Source: Asparagopsis taxiformis
Taxonomy: Eukaryota; Rhodophyta; Florideophyceae; Bonnemaisoniales; Bonnemaisoniaceae
Length of the DNA stretch: 64,000 nucleotides
Direction of reading: 5' to 3'
Assembly (NCBI GenBank): GCA_030407315.1
Contig: JALQPE010000052.1
Coordinates: forward strand, 1 to 64,000
Shown: piece after piece, positions 1-12,245 of the stretch
Layout: each line of letters starts with the position of its first letter
How positions within the stretch are numbered: the stretch's first letter is position 1
Notes under the pieces: model-generated
Database searches by the model: none
Seen by the model: only the letters and a program-made list of their open reading frames with translations
Told to the model about the DNA's origin: nothing
Translations under genes and position numbers: made by a program

Positions 1-320
1 GAAATCAAGTCACCTGTTCCTTGAGTTAGGTAGGACCTAGTCAGTGTGAAATTTCGATAAGATGTAACGGTAAGAAAATAAAGTACCATAAAACTTTACA
101 GTGGCCTGGTTAAAAGAGACGGATACCATCTTATTAGTTGCCTACAGTGGACTGCCTTAATCCACAATTTGTGCAAGGTTCTCTCGAATCCAAAGAGAAG
201 AGATGAAACGAACAGCTGTTCGGAAGAAAGGTACACCTCGAAGAACCCGGAGAAGGTTTGAATCATTGCCAATCCCATACGAAAGTGGGACAAGGCACGA
301 AAATGGGGAAACCCCGCTAG
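1..320. repeat. Left copy of a ~320-bp long inverted repeat
   Basis: Positions 1-320 match the reverse complement of 61715-62034 almost base for base, with scattered substitutions and small indels. The match stops sharply after the GCTAG at 316-320, inside the transposase frame that starts at 203. It may continue left of the window. It is either the terminal inverted repeat of a 62-kb element or a second, inverted fragment of the same transposon family at the right. Confidence 0.85.
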
Positions 321-3300
321 TTTCGAACGAAACATTCGAGGTTCACGCCGATATACCGGACGAAAACGTCGGAAAAGCATCTGCTGAAGACGAGAATATT
401 TCTAGTGGCAATGGAGAAGAGCACATTGGATTTTTTGAGGCTGGAAAAGTTACCAGAGAAGAAGAAACGATAGGCTCTGAGGAAAGCTCGGCCGAGAGCT
501 GTGATGACCACGACGGAGAAGAGGCAGCGGAAGATGACCGCGGACTTGTGGATAAACTGCTGACCTGGCCAGTATTCTCTGCAATAATATTGCTTAGTGG
601 AACGCTACGGATGAAACGCAAGGACTATGAAGGTATGCGTGAGATGTCTAATTTCAAGCGGGACATTTCGGATCAAGCACCCAGCGACTCGTACATGAGG
701 AAAGTCATTTTACCGTTCATTCTGAAAACATGTTTCCCACAAAGCATGGATACAACGTGTGAAATAGATGTAACAAAAAGCGGCTCTAGGCTTGGAAAGA
801 TGTCTCCAGGACTGTCTAGTAGCCGTAGAGCTCATTGTACTACATCGGTACGAGTCGTGCTACCGAGCACATGGGCGGAAAGGGATATACAGACCGGACC
901 CATTCTGGACTGCATAAAGTCTAGTAAAAGGGATAATAGTGATGAAAGAGAAGATGAAGCATATCAAATTGCTTCAGAAAGTATTGAAAACTCTTTCATT
1001 GTCAAATGCCGTTCAGCTGTTCTGAATGACCCATTCCATCGCATTTCGGTAAGTGCATCAGATCATGACGGTCACAAGATGCACAGAAAGGTATACGCCC
1101 GACATGGAGACGAGTTGAGGATCATATGTATGCCGACGACAAATCAAGAGGCCCTGGTGGCTAAGCTGGGAGGAGCCAGAACGAAACAGGGAAAGAACAT
1201 CGAAACTGGAAAGAATTCTAGGAGCAGAAGAAGTTTTACAGCAAGGAGTGACTGGAGAATTGAAGCTATCATCATTGCAAGTTATCTTGCAACCGGAGAA
1301 GAACAACAAGAATCAAATATGGAAGATGTGATAGGCCCGCAAATCGATGCAATGGAAGAAACTGAGAAAAGAAATGCGAGGCGTGTCGTCTCCACCACAA
1401 CGCTCGACGGAGAACATTGCAACAATGATATTCGGGCAGGTGACGCTATCACTCTGTTTCGGCCAAAAAGTAAGTCTGATGGGAGCACATTTGAAGAGTT
1501 ACTACTCGTGAACAGACATCTGAAAAAGGGACGCTCTGAACATGCGACTTTTCTCATTTGCTCCACAAGGGAGCAACTGGGCAGCTACATCGCGAACAAA
1601 TTCGGGTGAAAGACGTCCAGCTCATAGGAGCTCCAGACAAGAGGTCTAGATGGCACCCCGGCTCTAAACGTATGGATGCCTGCAGTGAGGGGAATCTTTC
1701 AGATGGCAGGAAATATATCGTATACCGATTTCTGCTATATGCTGATGACTTCCAGCCGTTCACAAGCCGGAAAGGAAGTTTTGGTGGCTGCTATATGCTT
1801 CCATTAGGCATACAGCCAAGCAAGAGAGCAAGCTTCCACGCAGTCCGCGTTCTTGGATTCGTTCCCCCGGGAGTTTCAACAAATGTTGTAATTGAGAGAG
1901 TTGTACCCGACATTGTGAAGGGAAGTACAGACGGTTTTCCAGCGAAAGATGCAAATGGAGAAGACGTGGTCATATTCCTGGATCCTGTTGGATTTATCGG
2001 AGATTACCCAGCTGTTTCGCATACTCTGGATGTCCGTGGACACACCAGTAATACACCATGCCATAGCTGCATTTTCGAAAGCAAGATATGAGCAGCAGTG
2101 GAGGTTCACGAAATGCATACACAGCATTGCTAAACAGTCAGATGAGTACGCATGCCCGAGGAATGCACCGAAACAAGCTTGTGAGGGAAGTCGCATCGCA
2201 AGATCAGCTCAAAGTTCTTGGACTAAGCCTAGATCCGATTGAGAATAAGGCACTCCATAATTTGAGTGAATCCCTTAATCGTGTGCGGAGAGGAGTTCCT
2301 ACAAACGAAGAAGGAGTTCCAGTTGTTCCTTGTCAATTCGATCCATATCGCTCTGCTGTAGTTGCCCCAGACCATCTGCTCTCCGGACTGGCTCAAGATG
2401 TGATGAATGCGACAATCACCGCAGCAACACCTGTACTTCGAAATGTTGCGGAAACAGTTCTACTGAATACCCTCCGAATGTTCTGTTTGAGTAGTCAGAG
2501 TCAGGTATTCGGGCAGAACTACCTATTATCGATGAACATGAGCGATATATTCGCTGTTCTCGTTGTAGCTCCCCAAGCATTTTATTCGGCATTTCGTATC
2601 GTCATCGGGAACTCTTGGGACGGGTATGAAAAACTTGAACGTATTCTTCGTTTGCTGAAAAAGTTTCAAATGGTTGTTGCCAGCATTCGATTCATCCCAA
2701 CATGGTGGATAGATGGACTTGAGTCAACCAGGAGGTTCGAGGCCGAGAATGGCGGACGTCATGACCACATTCTAGCTCTTGTTTCAGACTATATGAAAGA
2801 ACTGCATGAGGTATGCAAGAAGGATCCTATTGCAATGAAACATCTGGACAAACCGAACTTGCATCGGTTGATAGAATTTTGCGTACATACATTACCAGCT
2901 TTTGGAGCTGCGAAACATGTGGAAGAGCTTTTATTCGAGAGAATGCACCAGCCTCTTAAAAGAGGGGTTCGAAACTCGAACCATAAGAATGAACATCTGT
3001 CATCAATGGAGCTCATCATGGCCGATGACTGGCTCGCACGAATAGCCATCACGCTGGGTGCGGTAGGTCACAATACAAAACAATGGACGTCTGCCGATTG
3101 CAGACGCGTGTATTTTGCACTAGGAAAAGGAATTTCGGAGAGTCCACATGCGACAGAAGAGGCAGCAAAAAGATGCTTCTTAAGTCCTGTATTCCATCTC
3201 ATATCAGAGAGGAGCAGTACTATGGTGAGCACCCACTGTCCAATCACGCGGTGGCGAGGGAATCTGTTGAAGACGCGAAAAATGTTCCGGCAGAAGAAAC

Positions 3301-3904
3301 CGTCATGATGGCAAGGATACGTAAAGCTTCTGAAACTTTTCTCAGAACCAGACAGGTAAACGGGTCTCAACATGGTGAACGACTATGGTGGCTCACTGCT
3401 GCACAAAGAGTGCGCACTAGTCATGAGGGATCTGAGAGCGAATCGAGGTTAGGGCGTGCTGAACCTGGAAGCATCATTCAAGCAGTGTGCAAAGATGGAT
3501 GGTATGATGCTGGTATAGTAGTACCCGCCCATAGCAGGACGAGCATGGAGGAATTCACATGTTCCAGACGTGTCCTTTTCGTCACATTGTCCTTTTTTAT
3601 TGTGGTAGGGCAAGGAGAGGAGAAGAAGGCAAAGAAATGGAAGCAGAAAACTCCATATGCTGTCTGCATTCCCTTGACATGCACTGGAGACGGTATGTAC
3701 CGGAAAGGTGGGAATGATACTATAGTTCACGTTGAAATGAACGACGGGGTCCGAGAAGTTTTGCACGTACATAACTGCGAGTCAGGAGTTTGTTCATACG
3801 ATAGACAAAGTGGCATTGTAGAGCACAACAATAGTGATATTCTTTCTGGTGGTGAAGTGAGCGTCTTAACTAGAGAAGATGGATACCCACCACGTTCAGC
3901 ATAG
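203..3904 (+). pseudogene. Plavaka/KDZ-like transposase, broken by frameshifts
   Basis: Four overlapping frames (203-1609, 1558-2091, 2088-3308, 3083-3904) read as one large transposase. The order of conserved blocks is that of the Plavaka/KDZ group. Around 1730-2080 come a YADDF stretch, a GFVPPG motif, FLDPVGFIGDYP and a PCHSC knuckle. Around 2330-2400 there is a PDHLLSGL-type block. Around 2900-3060 there is a helical segment with ERMHQPLKRG. The N-terminal 400 residues are basic or acidic and unrecognised. The ATG at 203 is the first in frame. It lies inside the inverted repeat, so the right repeat carries a copy of the first 39 codons. Because neighbouring frames overlap, indels explain the breaks better than introns. 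It is probably not functional as it stands; sequencing error is an alternative. Confidence 0.7.
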
Positions 3905-4192
3905 AGTGTTCCAGCACAGTGTTTAATACATCAGTAAACTTTCGTAATTCATTTAGCAGCAGTCCTGATCAAGTCTTCCAACAAATGCTATACAAAATTG
4001 TACATGTCGTTTGAAGAATAGAGTGGGATTTTGTTCCATGCGCACAAATAAAGTGTGTTTTGCGAAGAGCGTACGCACTTACGTACGTATGACGCCATTG
4101 GTACTAGAGATGGAGCCGCGAGTTGCAGGACTCCTAGTTCCACAAAGTTGAGTTCGCATAATCCAATGGAGAGCCGGCACCTGGCCATGAGT

Positions 4193-4495
4193 GAAAATAA
4201 TACCCGGTATAGTTTTCTGGCTCCAGTGACAGTGGAGTATTGTGACTGATGGCTGTCTGCTGGCCAATGAAGTGAAGTGAAAAATAATACCCGGTATAGT
4301 TTTCTGGCTCCAGTGAAAAGTGGAGTATTGTGACTGATGGCTGTCTCTGGCCAAGGGGAGCTGGCCAATGGAAAATAATACCCGGTAGTTTTCTGGCTCC
4401 AGTGACAAGTGGAGTATGTGCTGCTGCTGCTGGCCAATGGGGAGCCGGCACCTGGCCAATGAAGTGGAAAATAATACCCGGTATAGTTTTCTGGC
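4193..4495. repeat. Four tandem copies of an AATAATACCCGG foldback unit
   Basis: AAAATAATACCCGGTA followed by GTTTTCTGGCTCCAGTGA occurs near 4193, 4278, 4371 and 4467, a spacing of about 85-95 bp, with CTGGCCAATGAAGTG spacers. The core is half of the palindrome AATAATACCCGGTATTATT, which recurs at 8.8, 8.9, 12.6 and 18.6-18.7 kb. The array fills the gap between the transposase remnant and the next gene. I see no coding sequence in 3905-4843. Confidence 0.8.
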
Positions 4496-4843
4496 CCAGT
4501 GACAAGTGGAGTACTGATGCTGTCTGAATGGATCACTGGCAATGAAGTGGATCGGTATGTTTCTGGCTCCAGGACAGTGGAGTACTATGATTCGGGCAAT
4601 GGGATGGTTTTGGGACGAAGGAATGTGTGTGGGAAGTCCTTCGTCGAGGAATGACAGATGGCCGAATACAATTGGAGCGCGTGGAAGGTGAATCAATAAC
4701 TGATATTTCACGTTTAGACGTGTAGGGAGATCGTTTCCCGCCAAATACCACCTTGAAAGAGGAATATCTCTTGATCGTGTAGTCGGAGAGAAAAGGTATC
4801 TTTGTTATCCTGAACGGCTTCTCTACGCGTCCAAATCTTTGCA

Positions 4844-5113
4844 ATGGCCGGAAGCGACACTGAGCGCGCTGCGGAACCAAAGGATACCGTCGAAAGCGTT
4901 GCAGAGAGACTTGCAACGACGGTAGGCGGTGATAAAACACCCTCCGGAGGTTCTGCTGATGGAGGGGCTCCGTCTGCAGCGGGAAGGGAGACGGCAGATA
5001 GCCAGACACCCATTCAGGGAGCAGACGCTGCCATGATAGAGGCAGCAAAACCCCTGGCGATATATCACCATCTGGGAAAAACACTCTACGCTTTCCATCT
5101 ACTCCTGGGACGG
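4844..5113 (+). other. Likely frameshifted 5' end of the adjacent ParB-dioxygenase gene
   Basis: An ATG at 4844 opens a 90-codon frame rich in Ala, Gly, Ser and Thr that stops at 5116. The downstream frame is already open from about 5005, with no ATG until 5173. A slip in the AAAACCCC run near 5047-5054 would join the two into one continuous Ser/Pro-rich N-terminus. I infer that this is the true start of the next gene and that either a 1-nt indel or a sequencing error separates them. Confidence 0.45.
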
Positions 5114-5172
5114 TGAAATCGAAAAACAGGGAGAGGTCTAACGTCCGTGAAGGCGAGGGGAGTCCTGCTGGC

Positions 5173-8100
5173 ATGGAAGCATCAGAAGAGTCTGTGATGG
5201 GGATTGACATCAACATTGTCGAATGCAGGACTGAACCTAAAATGATCAATCCGCTAGATGTTGCCAAACCGGAATCAACTTCTCGTCTTGTGCAGGAGGC
5301 CAGAGTGCGCGATCTGGTCAGCAAAATATCTACCGAGGGGTTTCTGGAAACTGGCACCCGAATGACCATCTGTGAAACAATGGGGTCAGACGGACGGAAG
5401 AAACTGCAGTGCATTGATGGAGGTCATCGTATCAGCGCTTTGCAGTCGATTGTGGAAAACAAACCGACAGTTGCTGATCGATGGAGACTGAGGAGCATTA
5501 GCGTTGACTTCATCCGACCACCTGGAACCCGTGAAATGTTTCATCCTCTTGAAGTGATGCGAATATCGCAGAAGCTGAACGAAAAGACTCATGACGTGAT
5601 AGAAGTTTCTATTGCTGACCACGTCTGTACGGTCATGAAGTTCATGATGATGAAGGGCTTGATGAAGGCGAAGGTAAATGTGTGCACAAAAGTTGTAGTC
5701 GAGAACAAGGTCATTCCAGGTTGTCAGGAAGGAATCATGATGAAGTACGTTTCGATTGCGCAGGGCTTCGGAGACGTAAATAACCCGGCGTTCGAACATT
5801 GGTCAGCTATCCCAAGTCGATTTGCAACTGAAACTAGTCCGCCAGACTCGAAGAATATGCAGGGATGCACTGTGGACGTCCTATTCGCTTCTGCGTTTCG
5901 AAAAGCTTCGGTGGACACCAAACTTGTCATTCTAGAGCTCACTGCAATGTGGACGATGTGGAAACGTAGGAAAGGAGATGGTGGTATAAGTCTAAAGACA
6001 TGCGCGCAAAAGTGGTGCTACAGCATGTGTGAAATATATGACATACTTGAGAAAGCTGTACGGAAAGAAAACTCCTGGCATTCCTCACCTCATCCATGTT
6101 TCAGGAAGTTACATGAAGTACCGGAGCCAGGTGGACGAACACGAAAAACCATACGATATCGCATTTTGACTGTCCTCAAAGATTTCTATCCTTCCGACGC
6201 ACCAACTGGGAGAGGTATACGTGCAGCATTGACGCGGTCTATGATGAAAGAAATCCGTTATGTGGTTTTCAACGGCCCAATTCTATCGGATGACTCTCTC
6301 GACCATTCCGTCGCGCCTGAAATAGGTGTGCAGGAAAGGCGGACTAGGCGAAAATCCTTGGAAGGGAATACTGCACCTCAACCACGACAACAATCCGCAT
6401 CGTATGGTGATACTTCAAATGCTGCCATTGATCGCTCGGACGTGGTACAGAGTCCAAATGTACTTACCCAACAGCAGACACAGGGCAGTCTGGAAATATC
6501 GGATCGTGTTAACGCTGAGGTCGGTGCTGCAACACAGGTTGGTGAAGAGGCGACAGGGAAAGCGGCAGATTCCGAAAGCGCAAAGCAGGTTACAACGGAC
6601 CGCGCAGTGCCTACTGCGCCTACCGAGAACAATTCTTCGAAACCTGGAGATTGTGAAGTTGGGGATGTGTTGCAGAAGAACGTAGGAACTCAAGAGCTTG
6701 AACCAACTGGTGCAAATCGAGGAAGAAATGACCACGGTGATGAAAATGACCTGCAACAATCACCTAGCCCAGTGGCAGCCGGAAGTGCCACGCTCAGACC
6801 AGAGCAGGGTGGAAAGTCGCCGGCGAATATGTCAGTTGGTCATCCAAGAACTGGTCGAGATGGTGAAGGAGGTCCTGAATCTAGGAAGAGCGATGGGTCT
6901 GGAACGAAAGATGTCCGCGAAGAATGTCCCGAACATTCTTCTGGAAGGACAACGGAGGACCCGATGAAAGGTGTACGAAATCAGGGTGATGGCACTGGAG
7001 ACGCTATGTTATCTACAGCGGATGTCGGCCTACCTGTTTTACCTGAGCTGGAGGACACGGAAACACCTGTTACCAGTTCTACGCCTAGGAAGTTGATGAA
7101 AGCCAAGCACAGCAGTGGTTTCGTGCCCTTAAAGGCAAAGCCGAGGAATACGGAGACGCCGCCAATGATTCTACGATCCAAACGGAAATTGGTGGATGTC
7201 ACCCCTCAAGAGGTTATTGACCTGGTGGGAGAGGATACCAGCAGGCCGCGGCAGAAGAAGAAGCAAAAGATGCGTGAAGACGCAAATTTGCAATCCGGCA
7301 AAGACGCTGCAGTCCACGCGGTTCAAGGAGGTCAGTATTCGGACAGGCAACAAAATGATGTCCCTGACAAAGATGTGGAGGAAGGTATAGAAGCGAAACT
7401 GCCTGTTATCATTCATCCCGACAGTCGAATGAAATACTATGTGAATGGGAAACTGGTCGATACGCTTCGAGCCGAGGTCGCTGAAGCAGCAGCGAGTGCC
7501 TATTCGGCACAAAATGTTTCCGCTGAGTTTCTCTCGAGGGCTTATTTCCGAGAGAAACGAAATGAAATAGACTTGGTTGGGTTTACAATTCTGGACGGAA
7601 TATTCAAGTCTTCTACTACTGCAGATGCGATCCACGAACTGCTCCTTCATTTTTCTGCGTTGTTTGAGGAACGTCTCGAGGATGCCAAGAAGAACTCTGA
7701 ATCCGGTGACACCCGCAGAGATCCGGACTGGACACCGTGGTGCATGGCTATGATGGATGGGAAAAACTCTGATGAAGAAGGTGAGAAGGGCAGAGGAATC
7801 TTTATAACAAAGCGGAAGAGCTTATGTGATGACCTCGAGGATAACAATAATAATCTCTATCGGAAGAAGATGATTGTTGAGCTCGGTCTAGGTATTTGTG
7901 CGGAAGGTTTGGAATTGAGGACTAGTGGGAAGGACCCGATGGCCTTCCCCAGCACTGGAACTACTTTAGTGCTGACTGGAGAGCGGACTAAACCTCGTGC
8001 TGGACATACAGACTATGAAGTGGGAATCGATGAAGTTAACAGTCCCCCTTCTCCGCCATCCTACTTCATGATGTCAAGCGGCGCAGATGGATTCGGCCTC

Positions 8101-8367
8101 GTGCTTGCACCCTACAGTCATGTCTGTTTATCCCATCCCAACAGAGAGTTATACAGAGTTCCAATGAAGAGGTGTGAAGTACCACCATATTCTGTTCTTG
8201 TCTGCCGAGGGGATGTTTATCACCACGAGGAAGGATTTGAGAGCAATAAGGGTCTTCAATACAAGTTCCCGATCCGATCTCACATATTCCTCAAAACTGA
8301 GCAGCATCAAAGTGAAGAAGGAGAATATGTCGTTGGACATTGGGAGGGCAATTCGAAATTGAAGTGA
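5173..8367 (+). CDS. ParB/DGQHR-like protein with C-terminal 2-oxoglutarate dioxygenase-like domain (A)
   Basis: From the first in-frame ATG this encodes about 1064 residues. Residues about 35-160 resemble the ParB/DGQHR fold: a Leu-Val-rich strand-helix segment, then IDGGHRISALQ at about 81-91. Residues 400-720 are a low-complexity Ser/Thr/Glu linker with basic patches. The C-terminal 300 residues look like a double-stranded beta-helix dioxygenase, with HTD at 945-947 as the HxD iron-binding pair, a YSHVCL strand, RGDVYHH at about 1012-1018 supplying the distal His, and a PIRSH Arg some 16 residues later as possible 2-oxoglutarate contact. The same architecture recurs at 9391-12245 and 51848-55516. 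I infer base or protein oxidation in the nucleus; substrate unknown. The ORF is intact apart from the start, which may lie upstream at 4844. Confidence 0.65.
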   Translation: MEASEESVMGIDINIVECRTEPKMINPLDVAKPESTSRLVQEARVRDLVSKISTEGFLETGTRMTICETMGSDGRKKLQCIDGGHRISALQSIVENKPTVADRWRLRSISVDFIRPPGTREMFHPLEVMRISQKLNEKTHDVIEVSIADHVCTVMKFMMMKGLMKAKVNVCTKVVVENKVIPGCQEGIMMKYVSIAQGFGDVNNPAFEHWSAIPSRFATETSPPDSKNMQGCTVDVLFASAFRKASVDTKLVILELTAMWTMWKRRKGDGGISLKTCAQKWCYSMCEIYDILEKAVRKENSWHSSPHPCFRKLHEVPEPGGRTRKTIRYRILTVLKDFYPSDAPTGRGIRAALTRSMMKEIRYVVFNGPILSDDSLDHSVAPEIGVQERRTRRKSLEGNTAPQPRQQSASYGDTSNAAIDRSDVVQSPNVLTQQQTQGSLEISDRVNAEVGAATQVGEEATGKAADSESAKQVTTDRAVPTAPTENNSSKPGDCEVGDVLQKNVGTQELEPTGANRGRNDHGDENDLQQSPSPVAAGSATLRPEQGGKSPANMSVGHPRTGRDGEGGPESRKSDGSGTKDVREECPEHSSGRTTEDPMKGVRNQGDGTGDAMLSTADVGLPVLPELEDTETPVTSSTPRKLMKAKHSSGFVPLKAKPRNTETPPMILRSKRKLVDVTPQEVIDLVGEDTSRPRQKKKQKMREDANLQSGKDAAVHAVQGGQYSDRQQNDVPDKDVEEGIEAKLPVIIHPDSRMKYYVNGKLVDTLRAEVAEAAASAYSAQNVSAEFLSRAYFREKRNEIDLVGFTILDGIFKSSTTADAIHELLLHFSALFEERLEDAKKNSESGDTRRDPDWTPWCMAMMDGKNSDEEGEKGRGIFITKRKSLCDDLEDNNNNLYRKKMIVELGLGICAEGLELRTSGKDPMAFPSTGTTLVLTGERTKPRAGHTDYEVGIDEVNSPPSPPSYFMMSSGADGFGLVLAPYSHVCLSHPNRELYRVPMKRCEVPPYSVLVCRGDVYHHEEGFESNKGLQYKFPIRSHIFLKTEQHQSEEGEYVVGHWEGNSKLK

Positions 8368-8599
8368 TGAAGGGCATCTGTCCAGCCGTGTTGAAGCCTT
8401 AGTTGGGTATGAATCCGTAGAGTAATAAACACAATTCCAATAGAACATGATAAAAGAGATACTGCATGGATTCTTTATATAGTCAGATCAACTTCACAAA
8501 TGTAACAAACACCACATGCAGAAAGCTATTCTCCACAGAAAGCTCTACCTACAGGAGCTGCAAATTCTAAACCTCTTCAGTAGATGCAAGAAACGATAG

Positions 8600-8966
8600 C
8601 AGATAGTAAAACCTGGTATTATATTACATCGTTCACTATCCCCGGTAAAATTTTCAGTTCCTGAGAACAGGAGTCTGGCCGGGTATAAAGTTGGGTGGGT
8701 GTAGACCAAGTGCACCACCCCATTGCCTGGGGGTACTCCGGATACCTCAGCCAATGGCGTTGGTGCACCTGGCTTTTGGGAGGCCAAAATAATACCCGGT
8801 ATTATTTTGGGTCGGTATAGACCAAGTGCACCAACCCCATTGGCCGAGGTTGTCCAAACTACCACCGGCCAATGGCGTTGGTGCACCTGGCTTTTGGGAG
8901 GCCAAAATAATACCGGGTATTATTCCTAGTTTCTCAAGCCAGGTGCAGTGCACTCATTGGCCGAAG
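8600..8966. repeat. Two intact and one degenerate palindromic foldback element
   Basis: Units at about 8747-8846 and 8868-8965 each read CCAATGGCGTTGGTGCACC, then the central palindrome CCAAAATAATACCCGGTATT, then the mirror of the first arm ending in CATTGGCC. A degenerate arm lies at 8610-8730. The units follow the stop of gene A (8367). The remainder of 8368-9390 shows no gene; the last 60 bp are the C/T-rich leader of the next frame. Confidence 0.8.
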
Positions 8967-9390
8967 CCCACTTATTCGTGGTTCATGTTGAATACAGACG
9001 CATTTGGTATGTACGCATCAGCTCCACGAGTTGGTGCAAAATGCTGGGAAGTATGTGACTTCAGCATTATGTAGTTATTACTTGAGTGGTTTTGGGGTAA
9101 TCACCATGACCAACTCGTACCTGTTTAGCCACTTTGAGTATGAACTCGTCGTATAGCGATTGTATTTGGCCGCAGAAATTAACTGAATTTCGAGTATTAC
9201 TCTTGATCTGAGTCAAGTGGTCTAGAAATAACAAAAAATTGAAATCAGAGTTGAAACGGATTGTTCACGTTTGATCCTTTATCAGACTGCAGTAGCGAAA
9301 TAAATCTATCTTAATCGTCTCTGTATCGTCGTTATCGGGGTCGTACACTCAATCAAGCTTCTCTCCATTCCTGCTTTCCCTCATCCTTCA

Positions 9391-12245
9391 ATGGCTCCTC
9401 GCACTCGCTCCAAACCCTCTGCCCCCGCCCCTGCTCGCGCTTCGACTCGCGGTCGGGCCTCCGCTCGCTCTCGCGCCCCTTCTCGCAGCCCTGGTCACGA
9501 TAACTCTGTCACCTGTCCCGCCGAGGTTCAGTTGTCAGACTGTCCCAAAGCTGACCACAGGCTGTCTCCCTTGGATTTGCACAGACCCCCCCTATTCTCT
9601 CGTCATATTAGGGAAGGGAGAGTGCTTGAGCTGAAGGAGAAGTTCTTGAGGGAAGGATTCACCTCCTCAATCTCCCGAATCCTTGCCTGCAAAATGCTCC
9701 TTCCTAGTGAAGGCAGCACAACCCCCACCCTTCAAACCTTTTACATCGATGGTGGCCATCGCGTTGCGGCTCTCCAGAAGTGCATTCGTGAAGACCCGGA
9801 AGGGCAACATCCGTATGCTGCTTCATTCAGGAACATCGATGTGGCTTTGATCAGGCGCCCAGGGACAGAAGAAGTTTCCGATGAGTACTTCACACCTTTT
9901 GAAGTACTCGGGCTGTCCATTCAAGCAAACACACTCACACATGATGTTGCCCTTGTTTCTTTGGCAGACCGAGTGTGTTCTGTGGTCCAACTGCTCACGA
10001 CCAAGGACATGCTGGGTGAACCGAATCGGAAGTGCATTCAGGTCATCATGGACAGCCAGTTGTCGATATCGAAACTGGGCTACCAAGCCATCAACAAGCA
10101 CGTGACTGCTGCGAAAGGCTTCCGGACTGTGAACAACAAAGCGCTTGAGTTCTGGAGTTCCGTACCGAGCATGTTCACCAAGGAAATTCTCGCTGCGGAA
10201 CAGGAAAGGGCCGTTAAAGAAGGCCGTGACATCAACGACGATGTCTTCAAGCAGTCCGTAGACATGTATGGCTGCAACATGGATCTCGTTTTCATGGCAG
10301 ACTTCCGTCGCGGCTCGGAGTATCAGCAAAGGTTCATCTTGCTCATAACAGCTCTCTGGACACGCATGCGAGATCTGCGTCAGTTGAGTAGGACGACAAG
10401 AGGATTTGGTAATCCTTTCGTTCGTGTTTTGATTGAAGTTTTCAAGATGTCCGAGCCGGTTGCTGCTCACAAAATGATGGAGCCTCCGCTCGAACATTTC
10501 TACTCCGAGCTCAAGAACACTGGGTCAGGAAAGGAGACTGTTTGCGAACAGTATCGCGGAGACCCTCCTGCACTTCAATACCGACGACAACAGCGGTACG
10601 AAGCATGCTCTCGTCTCCGACGAAATGTATGAGCAGCTTCGCTTTTCCACGGGCGTTGTGGACATGGAAGAAGACCAAAGGGTCATTGTTCATAATGAAC
10701 AGCCATCTGAAGATGCGCCGAAGCCATCTACGCCCCAATCAGATGAGCCTTCTACCCCTTCTACCCCTTCTACCCGTTCTGGTCCTACTCCTCCTGCCCC
10801 TTCTACCCCTCCTGCTCCTCGTGCCATTCTACCTCTTTCTACCCCTTCTACCTCCTACTCCTTCTACCCCTTCTACTCCTGCTCCTACTACCCCTCCTCC
10901 TCCTGCCACTTCCGTTCCCGCCCCTTCCACCCCTCCTGCTACCCCTCCTGCTCCTGCCACTTCCGTTCCTGCAGTTGAGCAGGCTCAAGGAACCCCTGAT
11001 GCCACTGTGGCAGGTTCTGAGAAGCAATTGGGATCTGTTCTCCTCCGTCTCCCTCTCAATGCACCACCGCTTGCGGTGAATGAGCCAGTCGAGACACTTC
11101 GCAGGTCGAAACGGCAGAGAACGGAGAGTTCTACGGGTTGGCGGCAATCAGGCAGAGTCGGAGGTAGAAGAAGTCCGAAGAGCCCCTTCCGAAGCGCAGA
11201 AGACTGGAAGTTAACCGTACGGTTAAACGTTCAACCGAGGAGATTCCATTGTTCAGCGATGAGCAGGAAAATCCCCTCCCCGACAGGGTAGTCGATGAAC
11301 GGATTATGGATATTCTCCCGAACACCATACCGTCAGACTCTAGGGTCAAGTACTATATCGACAGCAAGCTGTACGAAACAATCCGACAGGAGATTTTGAG
11401 TGCAGCTGCTGCCGATATGAATTGTATAGCGTGCAGTGGTCCAGCTTGCTGTGCAGAGAAGTTCTTTGCAACAGCTAGGTCAACTCTCAATCTCTTGGGT
11501 GCCCATGTACTCAGTGGTATCTTCCGTTCTTCGACTGTGGGCAACGCAGCACATGAACTGTTCACGTTCTACGCCCAGAAGTTCAAACCTGTTCATTCTT
11601 CTGCTGAAGACAGTTCCAATGATCCCTGGCATCAGATTCGAAACAAGGGTGAGGTAACAGCAGAGCAACAGGCCTCTCGTTTGGGAAGGTTCTCTATCTC
11701 AAGGAAGAAGATTTGCGACGATCTCGAGCAGATGGATGAACATCAATTCAAGAACAAGATGATTCTCGAGGTCGGCAAAGCAATCTGTGCCGAGCTAATG
11801 TACTTGGGCCTAGGAATCCATGAGCCTGTGGCCTTTCCTAAAACCGGTTTACGTCTTTTGCTGACCTCTGATGGTGCTCCAGATCAAGACTTGCACACAG
11901 ACCTACGGTGGTCATCAATGATTCCGATTTCCCACCTGGAAGATCGTACTTTCTGATGGCAAGCGCGGCTGATGGGTTCTGGCTTCGTGGAGCGTATTTC
12001 AGCCACGTCTGTTTGACGCTGAGAAGTACAAGACGCCTGTTATGGACATCTACGTGCCACCGTATTCTCTCTTCATCGGTCGTGGTGACTTCTACCATGG
12101 AGGCAAAGGATTCAGTAGTTCAGCGGAAAATCGCCTAACATATGGTCTTCCGGTTCGTTCTCATCTCGACCTTTTAAGTGACGAAGAAGAATTGGCGGAT
12201 GCTATCGAAACAGTCAACTACTGGGATGCACCTAGTGCGCGATAA
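9391..12245 (+). pseudogene. Decayed ParB/DGQHR-like plus dioxygenase-like gene (B)
   Basis: The ATG at 9391 opens a 413-codon frame: a basic Arg/Ser/Pro head, then the ParB-like region with IDGGHRVAAL at 9745-9775 and a long stretch alignable to gene A (RPPGT-type loop, THDV, ADRVCSV, FADFR). The frame then breaks at least five times, near 10570, 10850, 11150-11240, 11905 and 12030. Fragments in other frames recover the A-like C-terminus: VKYYIDSKLYETIR at 11345, ISRKKICDDL at 11698, a LHTDL HxD near 11890, SYFLMASAADGF at 11950, and RGDFYHGGKGF near 12080 for the distal His, ending with PVRSHLDLL. A Ser-Thr-Pro tract built on TTCTACCCC repeats (10740-10970) is where two shifts fall. The gene is convergent with the methyltransferase-SET gene downstream. 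Confidence 0.7.

Noticed and set aside
65..70. GTAACGG motifs near 65, 20737, 23033 and 60961 as Myb sites in promoters
   Set aside because: A six-base core is expected by chance several times in 64 kb; placement upstream of element genes is suggestive only.
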